Part shown: positions 48,355-60,792 of the stretch, in pieces
Layout: each line of letters opens with the position of its first letter
How positions within the stretch are numbered: the stretch's first letter is position 1
Assembly (NCBI GenBank): GCA_945643635.1
Contig: CALZFC010000161.1
Location: forward strand, 124,001-188,000
Source of the DNA: Allodiplogaster sudhausi
Lineage: Eukaryota > Nematoda > Chromadorea > Rhabditida > Diplogasteridae
Reading direction: 5' to 3'
Length of the DNA: 64,000 bases
Notes under the pieces: model-generated
Seen by the model: the letters and a program-made list of their open reading frames with translations, nothing else
Told to the model about the DNA's origin: nothing
The model's database searches: none
Position numbers and translations under genes: made by a program

Positions 48355-48364
48355 TCGATCTTAA

Positions 48365-48565
48365 AAGGTAGAATGCGAGAGAGGAAGGGAGAGGGGAGAA
48401 TTGAGAGAGTGATGAGAGAGATGGCGTGGAGAGAGAGAGAGAGTGAGTGATGAGAGAGAGAGAGGGCGTGGAGAGAGAGAGAGAGAGAGAGAGAGTGATG
48501 ATAGAAAGAGGGTGGAGAGAGAGAAAGTGAGAGGGACAGGGAGGGAGAGAGAGAAACACGAAGAG
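48365..48565. repeat. GA microsatellite
   Basis: Imperfect (GA)n tract directly upstream of the start codon of receptor C. Confidence 0.85.
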
Positions 48566-48579
48566 GGAGAGAAAGAATA

Positions 48580-49742
48580 AAGCTCAATTTTGAATTCGAG
48601 TCTTTTTGCCTGACACAAGAGTGAGAGAGCCGAGTGATTTAGGAAAACGCTACAAAAAATGGTAAGGAAAATTGAAATAAATTAGGTTAAGTTCTTTAAA
48701 CCGAAAAAAACTAACTAATCCAAATTGCCGCAATCTGTCCAGGGAGTAGGCACTCTCTCTCTCACTCAAAGCCGCTGCGGAAAAACGATGTGTGAAAGTT
48801 GGCGGCAAATTAAAATCTCACGTAATTTCATCATTCTCTTCATCTTTTCTAAGAGAGAATAAAAAGGACACATTCACTGAAGAAGAATGCACAGATAAGC
48901 ATGCCAATTACGCAGGCATGTACATGCAATAAATAATGACGCATGAGATAGCATCCAAAACATAAAACATTTTGTTTTCTCAGTATAGGTGAACATTTTG
49001 TCTTGGAATATGGAATAACAGCTCTGTTTTCCATTCCTGACGTTAGAAAAACAAATTGTCAAAAAAGATTTTTTACTTTCTTTTTTTTTGTTAAATCAGA
49101 AATTATAAACATTGAAATATTCTAAAATTTCAAGATAAAATTTTCGCCTGAACTAAAAAAAATATCCAATTTTTAGTAAAAGTCGTCTTATCTATACTCG
49201 TTAATTATTTTGTTCAAAGCTGCAATGTGATCAAAATGTTGTCAAGAGTATGCATTTGAGGAAGGAAGGCGACTCGTTAATACTACTATGTACCTCATTA
49301 ACTATATTCCTCATAGAATAAGTCAATAGTCAGTTGCGCGTCTCAAGATTAGCTTGTGGAAATGGCGGAGGAGGATTACGCGACTACTCTTACAAGCATA
49401 CCTATATGTTTTGACGCATTTCTCTAGAGTGGAGCCAAGAAGATTTGAAGTGGTCGACGTCAGGATGTTTACGCATATGGTTTACGGAGTGATTTATCAA
49501 ACAGGAGATAGAAGAGATATAAAGGGGGGGATACTACGGGTTCCTGGGAAGATATATTGGACACAGCGAAAGTTGTTCTCAAGGACTTGCGACGTTAGGG
49601 CAGAATGAGACCGAGAGGGAAGGGTGACAAGAAGTGACTGAGAGAGAGAAAGAGACCGAGAGAGAGAGAGAGAGAGAGAAGAGCGAGAGGAAGAGAGAGA
49701 GAAAGAGATCGAGAGAGATAGAGTGAGAGAAGAGCGAGAGGA

Positions 49743-49803
<61 letters not shown>

Positions 49804-50036
49804 GATTAAAAGAAAGAAATGGAAATTGCCCGAACGCCATAGACGTCACGGAGGCAACTACATCAGGAAAACTATACCACTTGAGAAAATTGTTCGTATT
49901 CCCACATTTTCGCAGGGCGCTTGATAAGTTCCACAACAAAATCAGTACGGCAAGGTAACGAAATTTGTAAATCGCGTTCAAATAAAGTAATCGAGGTTTA
50001 TACTTACATACTATATTAAAATAAAGGAGTATCCTG
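48580..50036. other. intergenic, no gene recognised
   Basis: Upstream of receptor C. An 84-codon plus-strand frame at 49354-49608 has no known motif. A (GA)n tract fills 49630-49805. Confidence 0.5.
49630..49805. repeat. GA microsatellite
   Basis: Imperfect (GA)n tract. Confidence 0.85.
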
Positions 50037-50092
50037 CCGCCGTAGTAAAGTGTCTCTTTTTTGAGGCTAAACCTGATGTTACTAACATGAGG
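50037..50092 (+). repeat. Harbinger left terminal inverted repeat
   Basis: Pairs with 55606-55661 at 53 of 56 positions. Confidence 0.92.
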
Positions 50093-50186
50093 GTAATCTC
50101 TCTGATTCTCTCTCATTTACAGCAACTATTCTTTTCTATGCCTGTTCCCGCACAGTTAGCCTGATGTTATTTTGTGGCAAGGAACA

Positions 50187-50362
50187 GGCAGTAACATGAG
50201 GCGAAAAAGAGACAGAGTGAGAGAGCATGCATTTTGAAGAGATTCTGCTCAACATGAGGCTAGGAATCTTGACGCGGGCCGCATTGAGTCAAGATTTCTA
50301 GCCTCATCTTCTCTTCAAAATGCATGCTCTCTCATTGTCTCTTCCTAACCTCATGTTGCCAG
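50187..50362. repeat. foldback hairpin inside the Harbinger element
   Basis: Arms gagagagcatgcattttgaa...gaggctaggaatcttgac and their complement flank a short centre (gcgggccgcattga). The pairing extends outward through aagagac and aacatgagg. Possibly a nested MITE-like insertion or an expanded subterminal repeat. Confidence 0.7.
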
Positions 50363-50612
50363 CCAGGAAATCATATCCGAGATCCGAGAGGCGTCAAAAT
50401 CCGGCCTGTTAGCTAAAAGTTGAAAGTCGAGAATCTTCGAAAAAATGCTGTACTATTTTTTCCTTGCAAGGGAAACCAGCTACTTACAATGTATTATTGT
50501 TTTGATGATGTGTTAGTTCATTATAATTGATATGCTGCTTGTTTTGTTTTGTCGTAGGAGCATGGATGACCAATCTGTGAGCATTTCACAGGCTTGAGCG
50601 CCGTGCAATCGG

Positions 50613-51103
<491 letters not shown>

Positions 51104-51890
51104 TGATGAATAAGCCCGCATTATTTTGTTCTTTGTACCAGTCGTATGAGCAAGTTTCTTTTAGTTCATTATTGGAAGTAAGCATTTGTAGCAATGCTCT
51201 TTACTTCTTAGTTTATCCAAATATTGTTAGAGACCAACCGTGACCGCATTCCTGCGATGTTTCTCAGGGACTTGGAAAACTTTTTGCTGTCAATTCCGCT
51301 TCCTCGTCAGGTATCCACGGGAATAATGACCATTCGTGTTAAGAATAGGAAATAACTGACCAAAGCGTCTGCTATCTGGCTTTTCCTATGATATTTGTCC
51401 TGGCGATTGGAGAAATTGCGATGATTTCTTTTTTAATGTCTCGTATTTTGTTCATAAAACAGCAGTACTCACTGCTTTTGAATTTTTCTTATTTCTTTCC
51501 CCATTTTCAGGTCAATCCATTCAGAATTCTCGCAAGAAGTCTTAACATTTCTTTGGCACGCCTTATTTTCCTTAAATATTTCTGATAGTCTCCCAGTTCT
51601 TTGGTTTGCATACTTGTGAGGAGGGACATTGACAATATGTGTTGGTTCACCTTGTTTTTGGTTTTGTCAGGGTTGTTTTCTTTTACTAGAGCATACTAGA
51701 AGCTCAGTAATGAACAAGTAGAAATGGTTGTGGATAACCATTTCAGTCGTCTGATTTGAGCTAGGCTAACAAGTGTTTGTGGATTCTGTACAGCTATACA
51801 GTATACTTTTGATTTAGTGTGGGGGTTCTGTAAAGTATATTTGAAAGGCTTGATACTGTAGTTTCTCTCCACTCTCTTCCTGTTTGCAGT

Positions 51891-53739
51891 ATGGATCGTA
51901 CGAAGAAGCGAGGAGAGCAATTCAGCGGTGAGATGTCAGAGTTCATCATCCAACGGGCATACGATAACCGCACTGCCCTCTTCGAGGGAAATGCGGATCG
52001 TGAACCGGCAGTGAATCGACGGAGGAATGCAATATGGGAGGAGATTGAAAGGGAATTCATCGTGAAATTTCGAACCGTTCGTTCCCTGCAGTCGATGAAG
52101 GATCATCTCAAATACAAGAAATCTTCGCTGAAGAAGAATGTAGCACGGTGGAATAGGTTGATAATCTTTTTGGTCGCATTGATTCTGTTATCCTTTGTGT
52201 GTTTTTGCAGTTATCTGCGACAGACAGAGGTGGAGTGGACGTGGAAGCAGAGAAGCTGCGTGTTCCGCTGACCGAGCAGATGGGAGTGACCGACTATCTG
52301 CTCTGCAGGATGAACGCGTGCACGCCAAGCTTCGGAGGAGTTGGTCCCAAATCGCTCGAAACAGGAACGGTTAGACTAAATGCTCCTTTCATAATATTTA
52401 TGGTTTGAATATGAGAAGATCACGATGTAAATATGACGTGTTGAATCATTATTCTTATTTAACTAAACTAAATAAAAAAAAGATGAATGTGCAATTCATG
52501 GAAGTAATTAGCTGACATGAGTATTTAGTTTCTATGTAATTCTCGACTCGTTCTTTGCAGGGCGAAGTTCTCGGGAGCTCGTTCTCGGGAGATGGCAATC
52601 ACAAGAACGATGGGACAAGCGACATGCAATTCGAGGTTAGAATGCTTAAGTGTTCACAATATGCAAACATTGCATATTTTATTAGCAATTCAAATTTATT
52701 ATGATAAAAAGGTTAAAATAGTAATTGCCTAATTTTATAGTCAATAATATTCAGGAACTAATTTATAAAAAAAAACTTCCTTTTTACTATTTTACTATTT
52801 CTTTACAGCCCGAATTTCTCGGTGATAGCGGGACCACTAAGACGCGATACAACAATCGGAAGAGGGAAGCAATCTCGGAAGATGGCAATCGCAATAAGAA
52901 AAGAAGAATGGTTATGGTTAGCACTGTATCTTGGAAACATATTTTATTCCAATTTATCACATTCACGCTATGATCATTTTGTTTATTTTTCCTTTTGTTG
53001 ATTCAAGACTTGTTTAGATTCAAAGCGACAGTTCTGGTGAGACGTCCTCAGTCGAGGACGAGAGTGAAGAGGAGTCGAACCGTGTCAAGAAGGGAAAGAA
53101 GATGAAGAAAATGGGAACCGTATCGGAGAAGAGAGTTCTGACGGAAATGGCTGAGATGTACAAGGTACTTATTCCCTGCTTACATAAGTCTTACGGTATT
53201 ATTTTGAACATTGACTCCCTAATTGTTTACGTTTTTATCCACTAACTTCCTACTTGTTTAGGCTCAGCAGAACGCGTTCAAGGAACAGGCGGAAGCATCT
53301 CGGAGGATTCAAATTGTGGCAGATCGCGCTAAAGATGCTCTCGAGGAGCAGATTGGTCTGGCACGCGAGATGAAGAAAAGCCTGGAGATGCTCCGTCAGA
53401 GCGGCCATCTACTTCCTCACGATGCGGGATCAAACATTCATGAACAGGTTACTGTATTATCTTATAATAAGCTGGCTAATACAGTATCCCTCTCTACCAA
53501 TTGTCCCTTCAAGATATTTATTGTTTTAATCATAACAAACGTATTTTTTTTTACAAATTTTTTATTTCAATTTATAAACATAACTTTTTAAGGACAGTTA
53601 CGAGCGTCTTATCCAAACACCGCCCGCCGATTCCAAGGAGTTCCAGTTCCTGAAGCCGATGACCTCGGCATTCGGAGAAGAACACGGAGCAGCAAGCGTT
53701 GCTCCAAGTATTGCGTCATCCCAATCGATTCAATATTGA
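51891..53739 (+). CDS. Harbinger Myb/SANT-like DNA-binding protein
   Basis: 356 residues from exons 51891-52139, 52211-52369, 52561-52635, 52809-52916, 53018-53164, 53262-53447, 53593-53739; every junction is phase 0. The ATG follows directly on an acceptor-like tttgcag, hinting at a 5' intron or trans-splicing. Residues 14-83 (FIIQRAYDNRTALFEG, NAIWEEIEREF, MKDHLKYKKSSLKK) resemble the Myb/SANT-like domain of PIF/Harbinger accessory proteins, which bind the element ends and bring the transposase into the nucleus. The middle is acidic and basic by turns (SVEDESEEESNRVKKGKKMK) and is followed by a predicted coiled coil (QAEASRRIQIVADRAKDAL). The first donor (aat/gtagca) is uncertain. Open throughout, so perhaps functional. 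Confidence 0.75.
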
Positions 53740-54365
53740 ATCGTACTTTGAAGAATATATTCAGAGCTTTTAGCAGTACAGCTAATGTAATTCTATTAAT
53801 ACAGTATATAGCATTCTAGTAACAGAAATGGTTGAATATTAATAGAAGACTACATAGTATAGATTATTGTGGAATATAGTTAGAGTACTCCATATTGTTT
53901 TCTTTTTAGCTTAGCTGTTTAGTTTACCTTTTTAGCATGTTTGTTTTCTAGAAAACTGTTCATTCCATGTCCAGTTTTCTCACTCTTAGTTTTTAGTTTC
54001 TTTAGCTCATATATATGAAGAAAAGTTGTTACAGTGAGTTGTTGCAGTTGCATTTCGATTGAAAACTATGTTTGTCATTTCTGAGCGGATAGTTGTAGAG
54101 TACGGTAATTCTATTAGTATGTTGTGTTTCGTAATACAAAGTGTTGTTAAGCCTCATAAAGGCTTAACTAGAATAACTTATAAAATAGAAACAGTTACAG
54201 TAATCCTTTTTTTCCTTTTAACTTAATCGAGCATTCTTGTTCTTGTTATCTTGTCTTTTTATGCTTCTAGATTTTAGTTTCTTTAATTAATACGGTTAAT
54301 ACGGCTGCAATGAACATGAGAGGATAAATGTTTATTCTTAACAGATGTACAGGTTAACTGGCCAG
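53740..54365. other. gap between convergent Harbinger genes
   Basis: AT-rich 3' flanks of both genes; nothing coding. Confidence 0.6.
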
Positions 54366-55201
54366 CTAAAGCGCTGCGGTGAGAAGCTCACGGGGGTTAC
54401 GGGAATGCTGGGGAAGTCGAAGACCACGTCGTGGGGGGCCGAGTTGGCAGCGACTGTAGCCACGTTCAATCCCGAAGTTGTGCAAAACTGCACAAGCGAG
54501 GACAACTTTTGCTGCCCGCTCAGGGGAAAGGCGACATCGCGTGGAGAGGATAGTGAATCGCTTCTTCAGCCATCCGAAGCTCTGCTCCACGATCACTCGC
54601 GTCTTGGCGTGCTTGCGGTTGAAGCGAGCTTGCTGAGCAGTGACTGCTTCTCTTGCGAATGGGGTCATCACCCTCTCGCCGTTTTGGAAGCCGCTGTCAC
54701 CCACGAGGGCGTAGCCAGGAATTGCTCCCAGGGAATCCATCGCGCTCTTGGCCGTTGACTGGGAGTAAATGAACGAATCGTGGGAGGAGCCGGGATACCG
54801 AGGGTTGATGTAGAGAAATCTTCCTCGGTGGTCCACAATTGCTAGCATGTTTAGCGCACTAAACCCCTTCCTGCAGCGATATTGACCGGGGTTAGATGAG
54901 GGGGTTGCAATGGGTATTAGCGAGCCGTCAATCGCTCCAACCACGTTTGGCAGACCAGCATACCGGGAGAATCCACGGGCAACTTGAGACCTCCATGCGA
55001 CGTCGTGGACTGGGAACCGAATGAAGCGGTTCACGACTGCTGCGCTCGTCAACGCTTCAACCACTCGGGAAACGATGTCTGAGATGACCTTCTGGCTGGT
55101 TCCGAACCTATCCGCGATGATTGTCTGATGAGAGTTCGTGGCCAGGTAGCTGATGCAGGCGGCCACCTCGAATTTCCGCTATTATCGCCCTACCTCTTTC
55201 C

Positions 55202-55236
<35 letters not shown>

Positions 55237-55473
55237 CTGTAACAGTCTGAATTAACATGAAAGCATTACTTGGTTTCTCTTCGATATTGGCCAGTCGGTT
55301 CCGTCCTCCACCACAAGATGAGCGTCACAGATGTCAACCAGCTCGTCCAATTCCCGTTTGCGGAAACGAAATTTTTCCCGGAAGATCGCGGGGTTTGTAA
55401 TATGGGCATAGGGGTAAAGACGACGGTACTGCATGTTAGCTGATCTTCGGCGACGAAGGAGAAGGAGGGCCAT
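54366..55473 (-). CDS. PIF/Harbinger transposase (DDE_Tnp_4 type)
   Basis: 334 residues from exons 55270-55473 and 54366-55166. The 103-bp intron runs from gtaatg to attcgag, phase 0. N-terminus: YRRLYPYAHI...FRFRKRELDELVD, as in HARBI1-like proteins. An HTH-like stretch follows (TIIADRFGTSQKVISDIVSR). Catalytic triad: D148 (VVGAIDGSLIPI), D225 (ALVGDSGFQNGE), E262 (RVIVEQSFGWLKKRF). It would cut and rejoin the element with 3-bp target duplications. Open reading without stops; a little short for the family, but all catalytic parts are there. The intron carries a CT microsatellite (55201-55238). Confidence 0.9.
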
Positions 55474-55605
55474 CTCGACAACTGTTGTGTGCTTGCGTGG
55501 AAGGGACAGGGAACGGTGTTATGCGCAGAATAGTGACCGCTAAGAGGGTAAGCAGGGAGCGAAATGTGGTCAACATGAGGCTAAACTTCAGGTTAACCTT
55601 CTTAA

Positions 55606-55661
55606 CCTCATGTCAGTAACCTCAGGTTTAACCTCAAAAAAGAGACACTTTACTACGGCGG
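55606..55661 (-). repeat. Harbinger right terminal inverted repeat
   Basis: Complement of 50037-50092. Confidence 0.92.
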
Positions 55662-55664
55662 CTG

Positions 55665-56790
55665 GCGATTAACGGATAAATCACTTTTTCCTGGCTCATG
55701 GACACCTCGCTGCATTTAGTCATAAATTGGAACACCGAAACGATCAGGTACATATATTTCTTGCAAACTTTGTGTTGCATTCTCTCGGAAATCGTCATTT
55801 ACACAATTGAATTGCTCCTTAATCACCGCATTTAACAGAGGAAATAAGCATTCGGGATACAGACTGAGAGAGAGGGAAAGAAATGAAAGAAAACGAGAGC
55901 AAGAGAGGAAGCAAGAGAAAGCGAGAGTGAATGAGAGAAAGAGAGAAAGTGAAAGAGAGAGAACAGAAAAAAGTAAGTCTTAGAGCAGTGATGTATTAGG
56001 AATGGTTCTGGACCAGCGCACTCAGACCTGGAACCAGTTCTATTAATAGGCGGAACATAGTCAAAACTGAAGTCTTTTTTTCCCAAAAAAAACATTAACC
56101 ATTAAAATACTATATAGTATATAACAATAAAATAAAATAATCAAATATAGAAGAAGGTTAGAGTATTTTGAAATTAAGATATAATATATTAAAATAAAAA
56201 CACGATAAAAAAATAAATAAAATGAAAAATAATATAAAACTCATTGTTAGAAGATGCAACATTGTCATGCATGCCCTCAATATATTTATGTACAATGAAC
56301 ACAGACATTGAACTCGTTCTCTGCGATAAGACCTTCAATGGAATTGAACCATATACCAATGAGTTTCATGACTCTGACAATGAAAGAAGTATGAGTGATT
56401 GATTCCTCATGCATTTTATGACATCATGATGAATGGAATAAAATCTATTTAATAAAAATAATGCTTTTGTATATTATACGACTTGCTGAATACAAAATGT
56501 GGGAAAAATTTTTTTTTTTCCATTATCATCATATCTGAATCTAATAGAAGTCGGGGGTAAATCGGATGACATAATGATATGTATGAATGGGAGATATGGG
56601 TTTTTTGGACTCATTTGGTAACTTTGCCGCGTTCAGAAAGATCTTATTGTCAGATTAAAATGGTGCCAGGTAACATTGAGGAACCATGAAAGAACATGCA
56701 TTAAAAGAGGAAAGCTGAATGAAGACGAATGACCAAAAGAAGTACAGTGGCGCTCATAACAATTCATGATGATGAGTGTGCTCACTGTCT
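55665..56790. other. intergenic, no gene recognised
   Basis: AT-rich; a GA-rich tract at 55860-55965; otherwise nothing supportable. Confidence 0.5.
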
Positions 56791-56796
56791 TAACCA

Positions 56797-56950
56797 ACCG
56801 AAATTTTTCTAAGTCCAGAACCCCCGTTGAAATTTTTGACCGTTATTTTTCTAAGTCCAGAAGTCCCCGTTGAAATTTTCAACCGATATTTTTCTAAGTC
56901 CTGAACGTCCCATTGAAAATTTTCCCGTAATTTTTCTAAGTCCAGGATTC
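56797..56950. repeat. ~50-bp minisatellite, core tttttctaagtccag
   Basis: Four copies of a unit reading tttttctaagtccagaac then ccccgttgaaattttcaacc, about 50 bp each, diverged. Confidence 0.75.
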
Positions 56951-56984
56951 ATTCCACCTCGTTCTTGACCTGTGGAAATCACAA

Positions 56985-57475
56985 GTCTAGGATCCCGACC
57001 GGATCCGAACCTGAGTCGATTGCGTCGCAAGTCCCTGCGTTACCAATCGGCCAATCGTCCATCATGCCAACTAGCAGGTGAATATGTAGACATTCGTGTG
57101 GAATGTGATCATACATCAGAGATCACACATCACTCACCGGAGGGGGGATATTGCCAGGTCCAGATTTATGCTAGTCGAAATATCACAAGTACAGAACACT
57201 GAGAGGAATCGAACCTGAGCCGCTTGCGTCGTATGTCGTGACGTTACCAATGGGTTATTCGGTCATCATACCAACTTGCAAGTGAAGATGTAGACATTCA
57301 TCACATGATCACAGATTATACCAGGGGGATTAATATTTTTCAGCCAGCGGAAATATCACAAGTCCGTAATAAATACAGCAAATGATATTGCCCCGAGGGG
57401 GATCGAACCTGTTACCTTTCGACTTGAAAATACACACACTACCAATGAGCCAAGCGGTCGTAATGCCAACTCTCA
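56985..57475 (-). repeat. three tandem tRNA-derived units
   Basis: Three units about 200 bp apart on the minus strand each have a B box (GGTTCGGATCC, GGTTCGATTCC, GGTTCGATCCC; near 57001, 57205 and 57398) and an A-box-like segment upstream (TGGCCGATTGG, AACCCATTGG, TGGCTCATTGG). Stems are too degraded for real tRNAs. The intervening tails share tgtagacattc. This looks like a tRNA-derived SINE family member in tandem. Confidence 0.6.
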
Positions 57476-57648
57476 ACTGAATATGTAGACATGCAAACGT
57501 GTTTGTGGAAGTGATACATATATTCACTAGTCCAAAATCCCTCGTGAATTATTCACCCTTGTATTATTTCCCAAAACGTATTCCATCTTTGACATGTCTA
57601 AATATTACAAGTCCAGTTATACATTTTATCATATTCAATATATAACAA

Positions 57649-58164
57649 TCACGATGAGGCACAATTCTCGAGAACAGATTTTTCACGAATATTATTGAGG
57701 GTGACATTGTGAAACACTGCAGATTGGATTCTCTGGTTGGCGACGATACAAGAATTGCAGAGACGAATATCTGTCATGTTGTTCGTTGTAGTGTCATTAA
57801 GCCTTACACAAACATTGCAAACGGCAATGACGATGAATCGGTGGCTTTTCAAGAGGTGTCCGTGATTGCTTACTTGAGTTGGACGTTGGAAGGCATCAAC
57901 AAGTTCCTTGAAGCTCTTCTGCAAATTTATAACAAATGGTGAAATTGCAAGAGCACGCGTAAAGTATACCTTTGCCTTAGGTTCTCCTTTGTAGTCGCAT
58001 TAAGCCTTCGTTTGCGTTCACGAAGCTGAAAATGAAAGATATATAGACAATATTCAATTTAAACACGCAATTTTAAACAAAACCTTTTCTTTACGCGAAG
58101 TCTTTGACTGCGAGGAAATGGACGACGAGGAAGAAGAATATGAAGAAGACAGGGAACGAACCAT
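57649..58164 (-). CDS. possible spliced gene with a basic, bZIP-like segment
   Basis: Exon 58084-58164 starts at ATG (MVRSLSSSYSSSSSSISS), exon 57970-58025 continues LRERKRRLNATTKENLRQR, and a third open stretch (57649 to about 57921) follows an acceptor aatttgcag. The second exon fits the basic-region spacing N-x7-R of bZIP proteins, but no clear leucine zipper follows and the phase into the third exon does not fit as drawn. It may belong to the adjacent Polinton. Speculative. Confidence 0.25.
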
Positions 58165-58198
58165 TTGACCTGATTGAATTGTTCAAATAATGACTGTC

Positions 58199-58546
58199 TC
58201 AGTCGTCAAAGGGGCGGAACTGCACATAAACATTATCAGATTCGTCTGTGAGAAGTTGAATTGTACCAAGAGGTCGAATGTAACGTGCATGACGTGGCTG
58301 ATAAATTTCCTCACCACTGTGAGCACGCTTAATGTGACGACGCAGATTAAAACCAGTCGAGAATACATTTCCGCAATCTTCACAGTTAAAAGCCTTTTTC
58401 TCGATATTGGTTTCTACAGAAGGAACAGGCATTGTTTCAGCAATGTTCTTTCCTTTAGATTCAATAGTTGTACTAGTTGCAGCAGGTGCAGAAGCAGGAG
58501 AGGCTGCCTTACGATCACCAGCAGTCATCGTGTCAAAGTGAAACAA
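58199..58546 (-). CDS. C2H2 zinc-finger protein of the Polinton module
   Basis: 115 residues with a Ser/Ala/Thr-rich N-terminal half and one C2H2 finger: C55, C58, H71, H76 (CEDCGNVFSTGF...HIKRAH). The end is acidic/aromatic. It overlaps the 3' end of the protease by 14 bp. Single-finger proteins of this sort are seen next to Polinton genes, but the role is unknown. Confidence 0.6.
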   Translation of the reverse strand: MFHFDTMTAGDRKAASPASAPAATSTTIESKGKNIAETMPVPSVETNIEKKAFNCEDCGNVFSTGFNLRRHIKRAHSGEEIYQPRHARYIRPLGTIQLLTDESDNVYVQFRPFDD

Positions 58547-59087
58547 TGACTTTGGAAAGGGGGGCTTTTATACACTGCCTAAGGTGAGTCATAAACCAAC
58601 GAATAACTATTTCGTCATTCATGACATAATGACGTGTGCTAAAATATTTCGCAATAGTGCCCATTTTATTTCCACGACAACGTAAATAAAGAAAGAATAG
58701 ACAGTAGTGACCACAAACTACACTAGTTGTACTTTGAACCCTATGAGGAAAGTAATGAACATGTGAAAATTGTTCAAGCCATTTGGCAAGCAGTTCTGGG
58801 GGCTTACTTGCTGTTGAATCATAGTATTCAGCAGAATTAGTAGCGTTTACATATACGGCAACCCAGTGTTCACCTGTACTATGAGAATCTCCTGTATTCC
58901 AAACAATACACAGGGGTCTACGTTCAGGTAGGACAAGTTTTGTATCACAAGGGAAAGTTCCAAGATAATAGACACGTGTTGTAGAACAAGTTTCCAAGAA
59001 ATTATTTATTTCTACATTTGTTAATTGGAAAATATTCATTGCGCGAGAATATGATATACAATCAAATTTCAACTGCAAGCAGCTCAA
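58533..59087 (-). CDS. Polinton adenain-like cysteine protease
   Basis: Up to 184 residues; the likely start is M17 at 59039 (MNIFQLTN). Family residues: H74 in GEHWVAVYV, D90 in YYDSTA, Q118 just before the Cys helix, C125 in VVCGHYCLFF, giving the His-Asp-Gln-Cys order of adenovirus protease and Ulp1. In Polintons it processes virion proteins. Open and undamaged. Confidence 0.85.
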   Translation of the reverse strand: MSCLQLKFDCISYSRAMNIFQLTNVEINNFLETCSTTRVYYLGTFPCDTKLVLPERRPLCIVWNTGDSHSTGEHWVAVYVNATNSAEYYDSTASKPPELLAKWLEQFSHVHYFPHRVQSTTSVVCGHYCLFFLYLRCRGNKMGTIAKYFSTRHYVMNDEIVIRWFMTHLRQCIKAPLSKVIVSL

Positions 59088-59503
59088 TTGGAAAAAGATT
59101 TCCGTTGGATGCCGATACTAGCGGCAGCTTCATCGCGCGCACTTGGACACCATGTTGGCACGACATATAATCCTGAACAATATAAATAATTATCAGATAA
59201 ATGATAAATAGATATTCTAACCTTTAGCCAAACCTTGACAGGTCGCACACCTAATGTACTGTGACGCCCTTCCACTGTCAATCTGACAGTGATTCGAGTA
59301 GAAGCGTTGGTGCCGGGGACGATGCGAGCACGTTCCAACAGGAAATTGTTGGGGCCAAGATGAGAGGTAAATATGCGGCGTCTTCGTAGTGTGCTATCAA
59401 TGGTGTCAATTTCCGCGGCGGACAAATCGGTATCCTCCTCGATTCGAATTCCACATGTGAAGTAGATGAAGACGGAGAGTGGAACGCGACACGGAAGAAC
59501 CAT
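59062..59503 (-). CDS. small protein of the Polinton module, unknown
   Basis: Two ways to read it. Unspliced: 139 residues, 59084-59503. With a 49-bp intron (59173-59221, gttaga...ttgttcag) it becomes 130 residues ending at 59062. Features: IRIEEDTDLSAAEIDTID, a basic RRRR, and a beta-rich middle. Placed between capsid and protease, where Polintons often carry a minor capsid (penton-like) gene; that role is a guess from position. Confidence 0.5.
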
Positions 59504-59547
59504 TATGCCTGTTGATCATTAAAAACGTTACGAAATTGATCAATTTG

Positions 59548-60792
59548 CTAAAGACCATCATATTCTGCATAAATCACGAGTTGAAGACCATTGTCGGGTG
59601 TTTTCTCGGAAAAACGCATAGATAATTGTGTTGTACCACTGCGCACTAGTTCAAAGTCTGCGTTAGTGTCTGTTGACGAAAGATTAAATGCAAATAAAGA
59701 AAAGCCTTTCTTGTACATTTTGTATCCTATTGCCAAGTCACGATTTTCACCAAGAGCACCAATATTCTCGTAAAACATGACGAAAGCTTCAGCAAAAGAA
59801 TTAGTTTTGAAATTTATCTTTTGAGGTTGCGCTGGAAAAGTTACACCACCAGCATCTATACATACTTCCGAAATGTTAAAGCTTTGGAAATTAAAGGGGG
59901 AATGTGAAACACTACCCTCATAAGCATTTTGGTCTATACAGCCAATAATACGGCGAGGAATTAAATCTGTAAAGATTGTAGAGAAGGGAAAATCAAAGCG
60001 ACCACTCGGTACAGAGACAACGCGTACTCTGGTACGTCTATAGGGATATCGTGCAGGATAGGATAGGAGGGTTTGTTCAAGGGCAAGATTAACAGAACTG
60101 ATCACATCAACTGCACGAATAAGAAGTTTCATAGAGACGACCTCAATTTTTGCACCATTAGGCGCTGCATCATGACTTTCTAGCACAAAAGCATCGCTAT
60201 TGCGATGGAAGGTAAATTGAACGTTTAAATGTGGTAATAGCAGTCGGTCAGTTTGTGAAGTGGTCAATATGAACAGGAGAAACAATGTCCAACTCTCCCG
60301 TTGAAGAAATTGCGTCTAATCTACTCTTATATCCCTTATTATCTGCACTGTCAAGACCAACATCATTGTCTTCAAAGTAACCAGCCGCTTGAAGTATTCC
60401 AAACTTTCGATCTGTACTATGTGTCAAAAGCGTCTCGAGGTACGCCTTGTATGCATACTGACTACATTCAAATATTTGTTGGTTATTGATCTGCAAGTTG
60501 ACTTGATCAAAAAAAGTTCCACCAATATAGTTAATGCATGCTTGGACACTTTTGTGGCATCATTATGAACAAGCTTTAGTTTAAAAGCAATGTAACACTT
60601 GCTGACCTGCAAGAAATGTCTCGAGTCAACAATGTTAAAAGTAAAAGGTCCAGTGTTGTTAATAGGTGTGCTTGTTGGAATTGAAAGCCATCGGGCAGAA
60701 TCAAAGGCAACTTGTGTTGAAGGAATGTCAAAAAGGGAAAGTTCACTACGAGTTGAAGGTGGTGATTTGGGATCTATTAGTTTACCAACCAT
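59548..60792 (-). pseudogene. Polinton major capsid protein, frameshifted
   Basis: Three overlapping open segments on the minus strand match one capsid gene: 60792 to about 60570 (starting MVGKLIDPKSPPSTRSELSL), about 60565-60260, and about 60270-59548 (ending QLVIYAEYDGL). The last segment has the typical C-terminal half of invertebrate Polinton capsids: LLLPHLNVQFTF, RYPYRRTRVRVV, PRRIIGCIDQNAYEGS, HSPFNF, YEN, SLFAFNLS. Single-base indels separate the segments, near 60570 (by an A run) and near 60260. Double jelly-roll capsid by family knowledge. Sequencing error is a possible alternative. Confidence 0.8.

Noticed and set aside
49354..49608. 84-codon plus-strand frame
   Set aside because: No start context, splice sites or recognisable family; followed by GA repeats.
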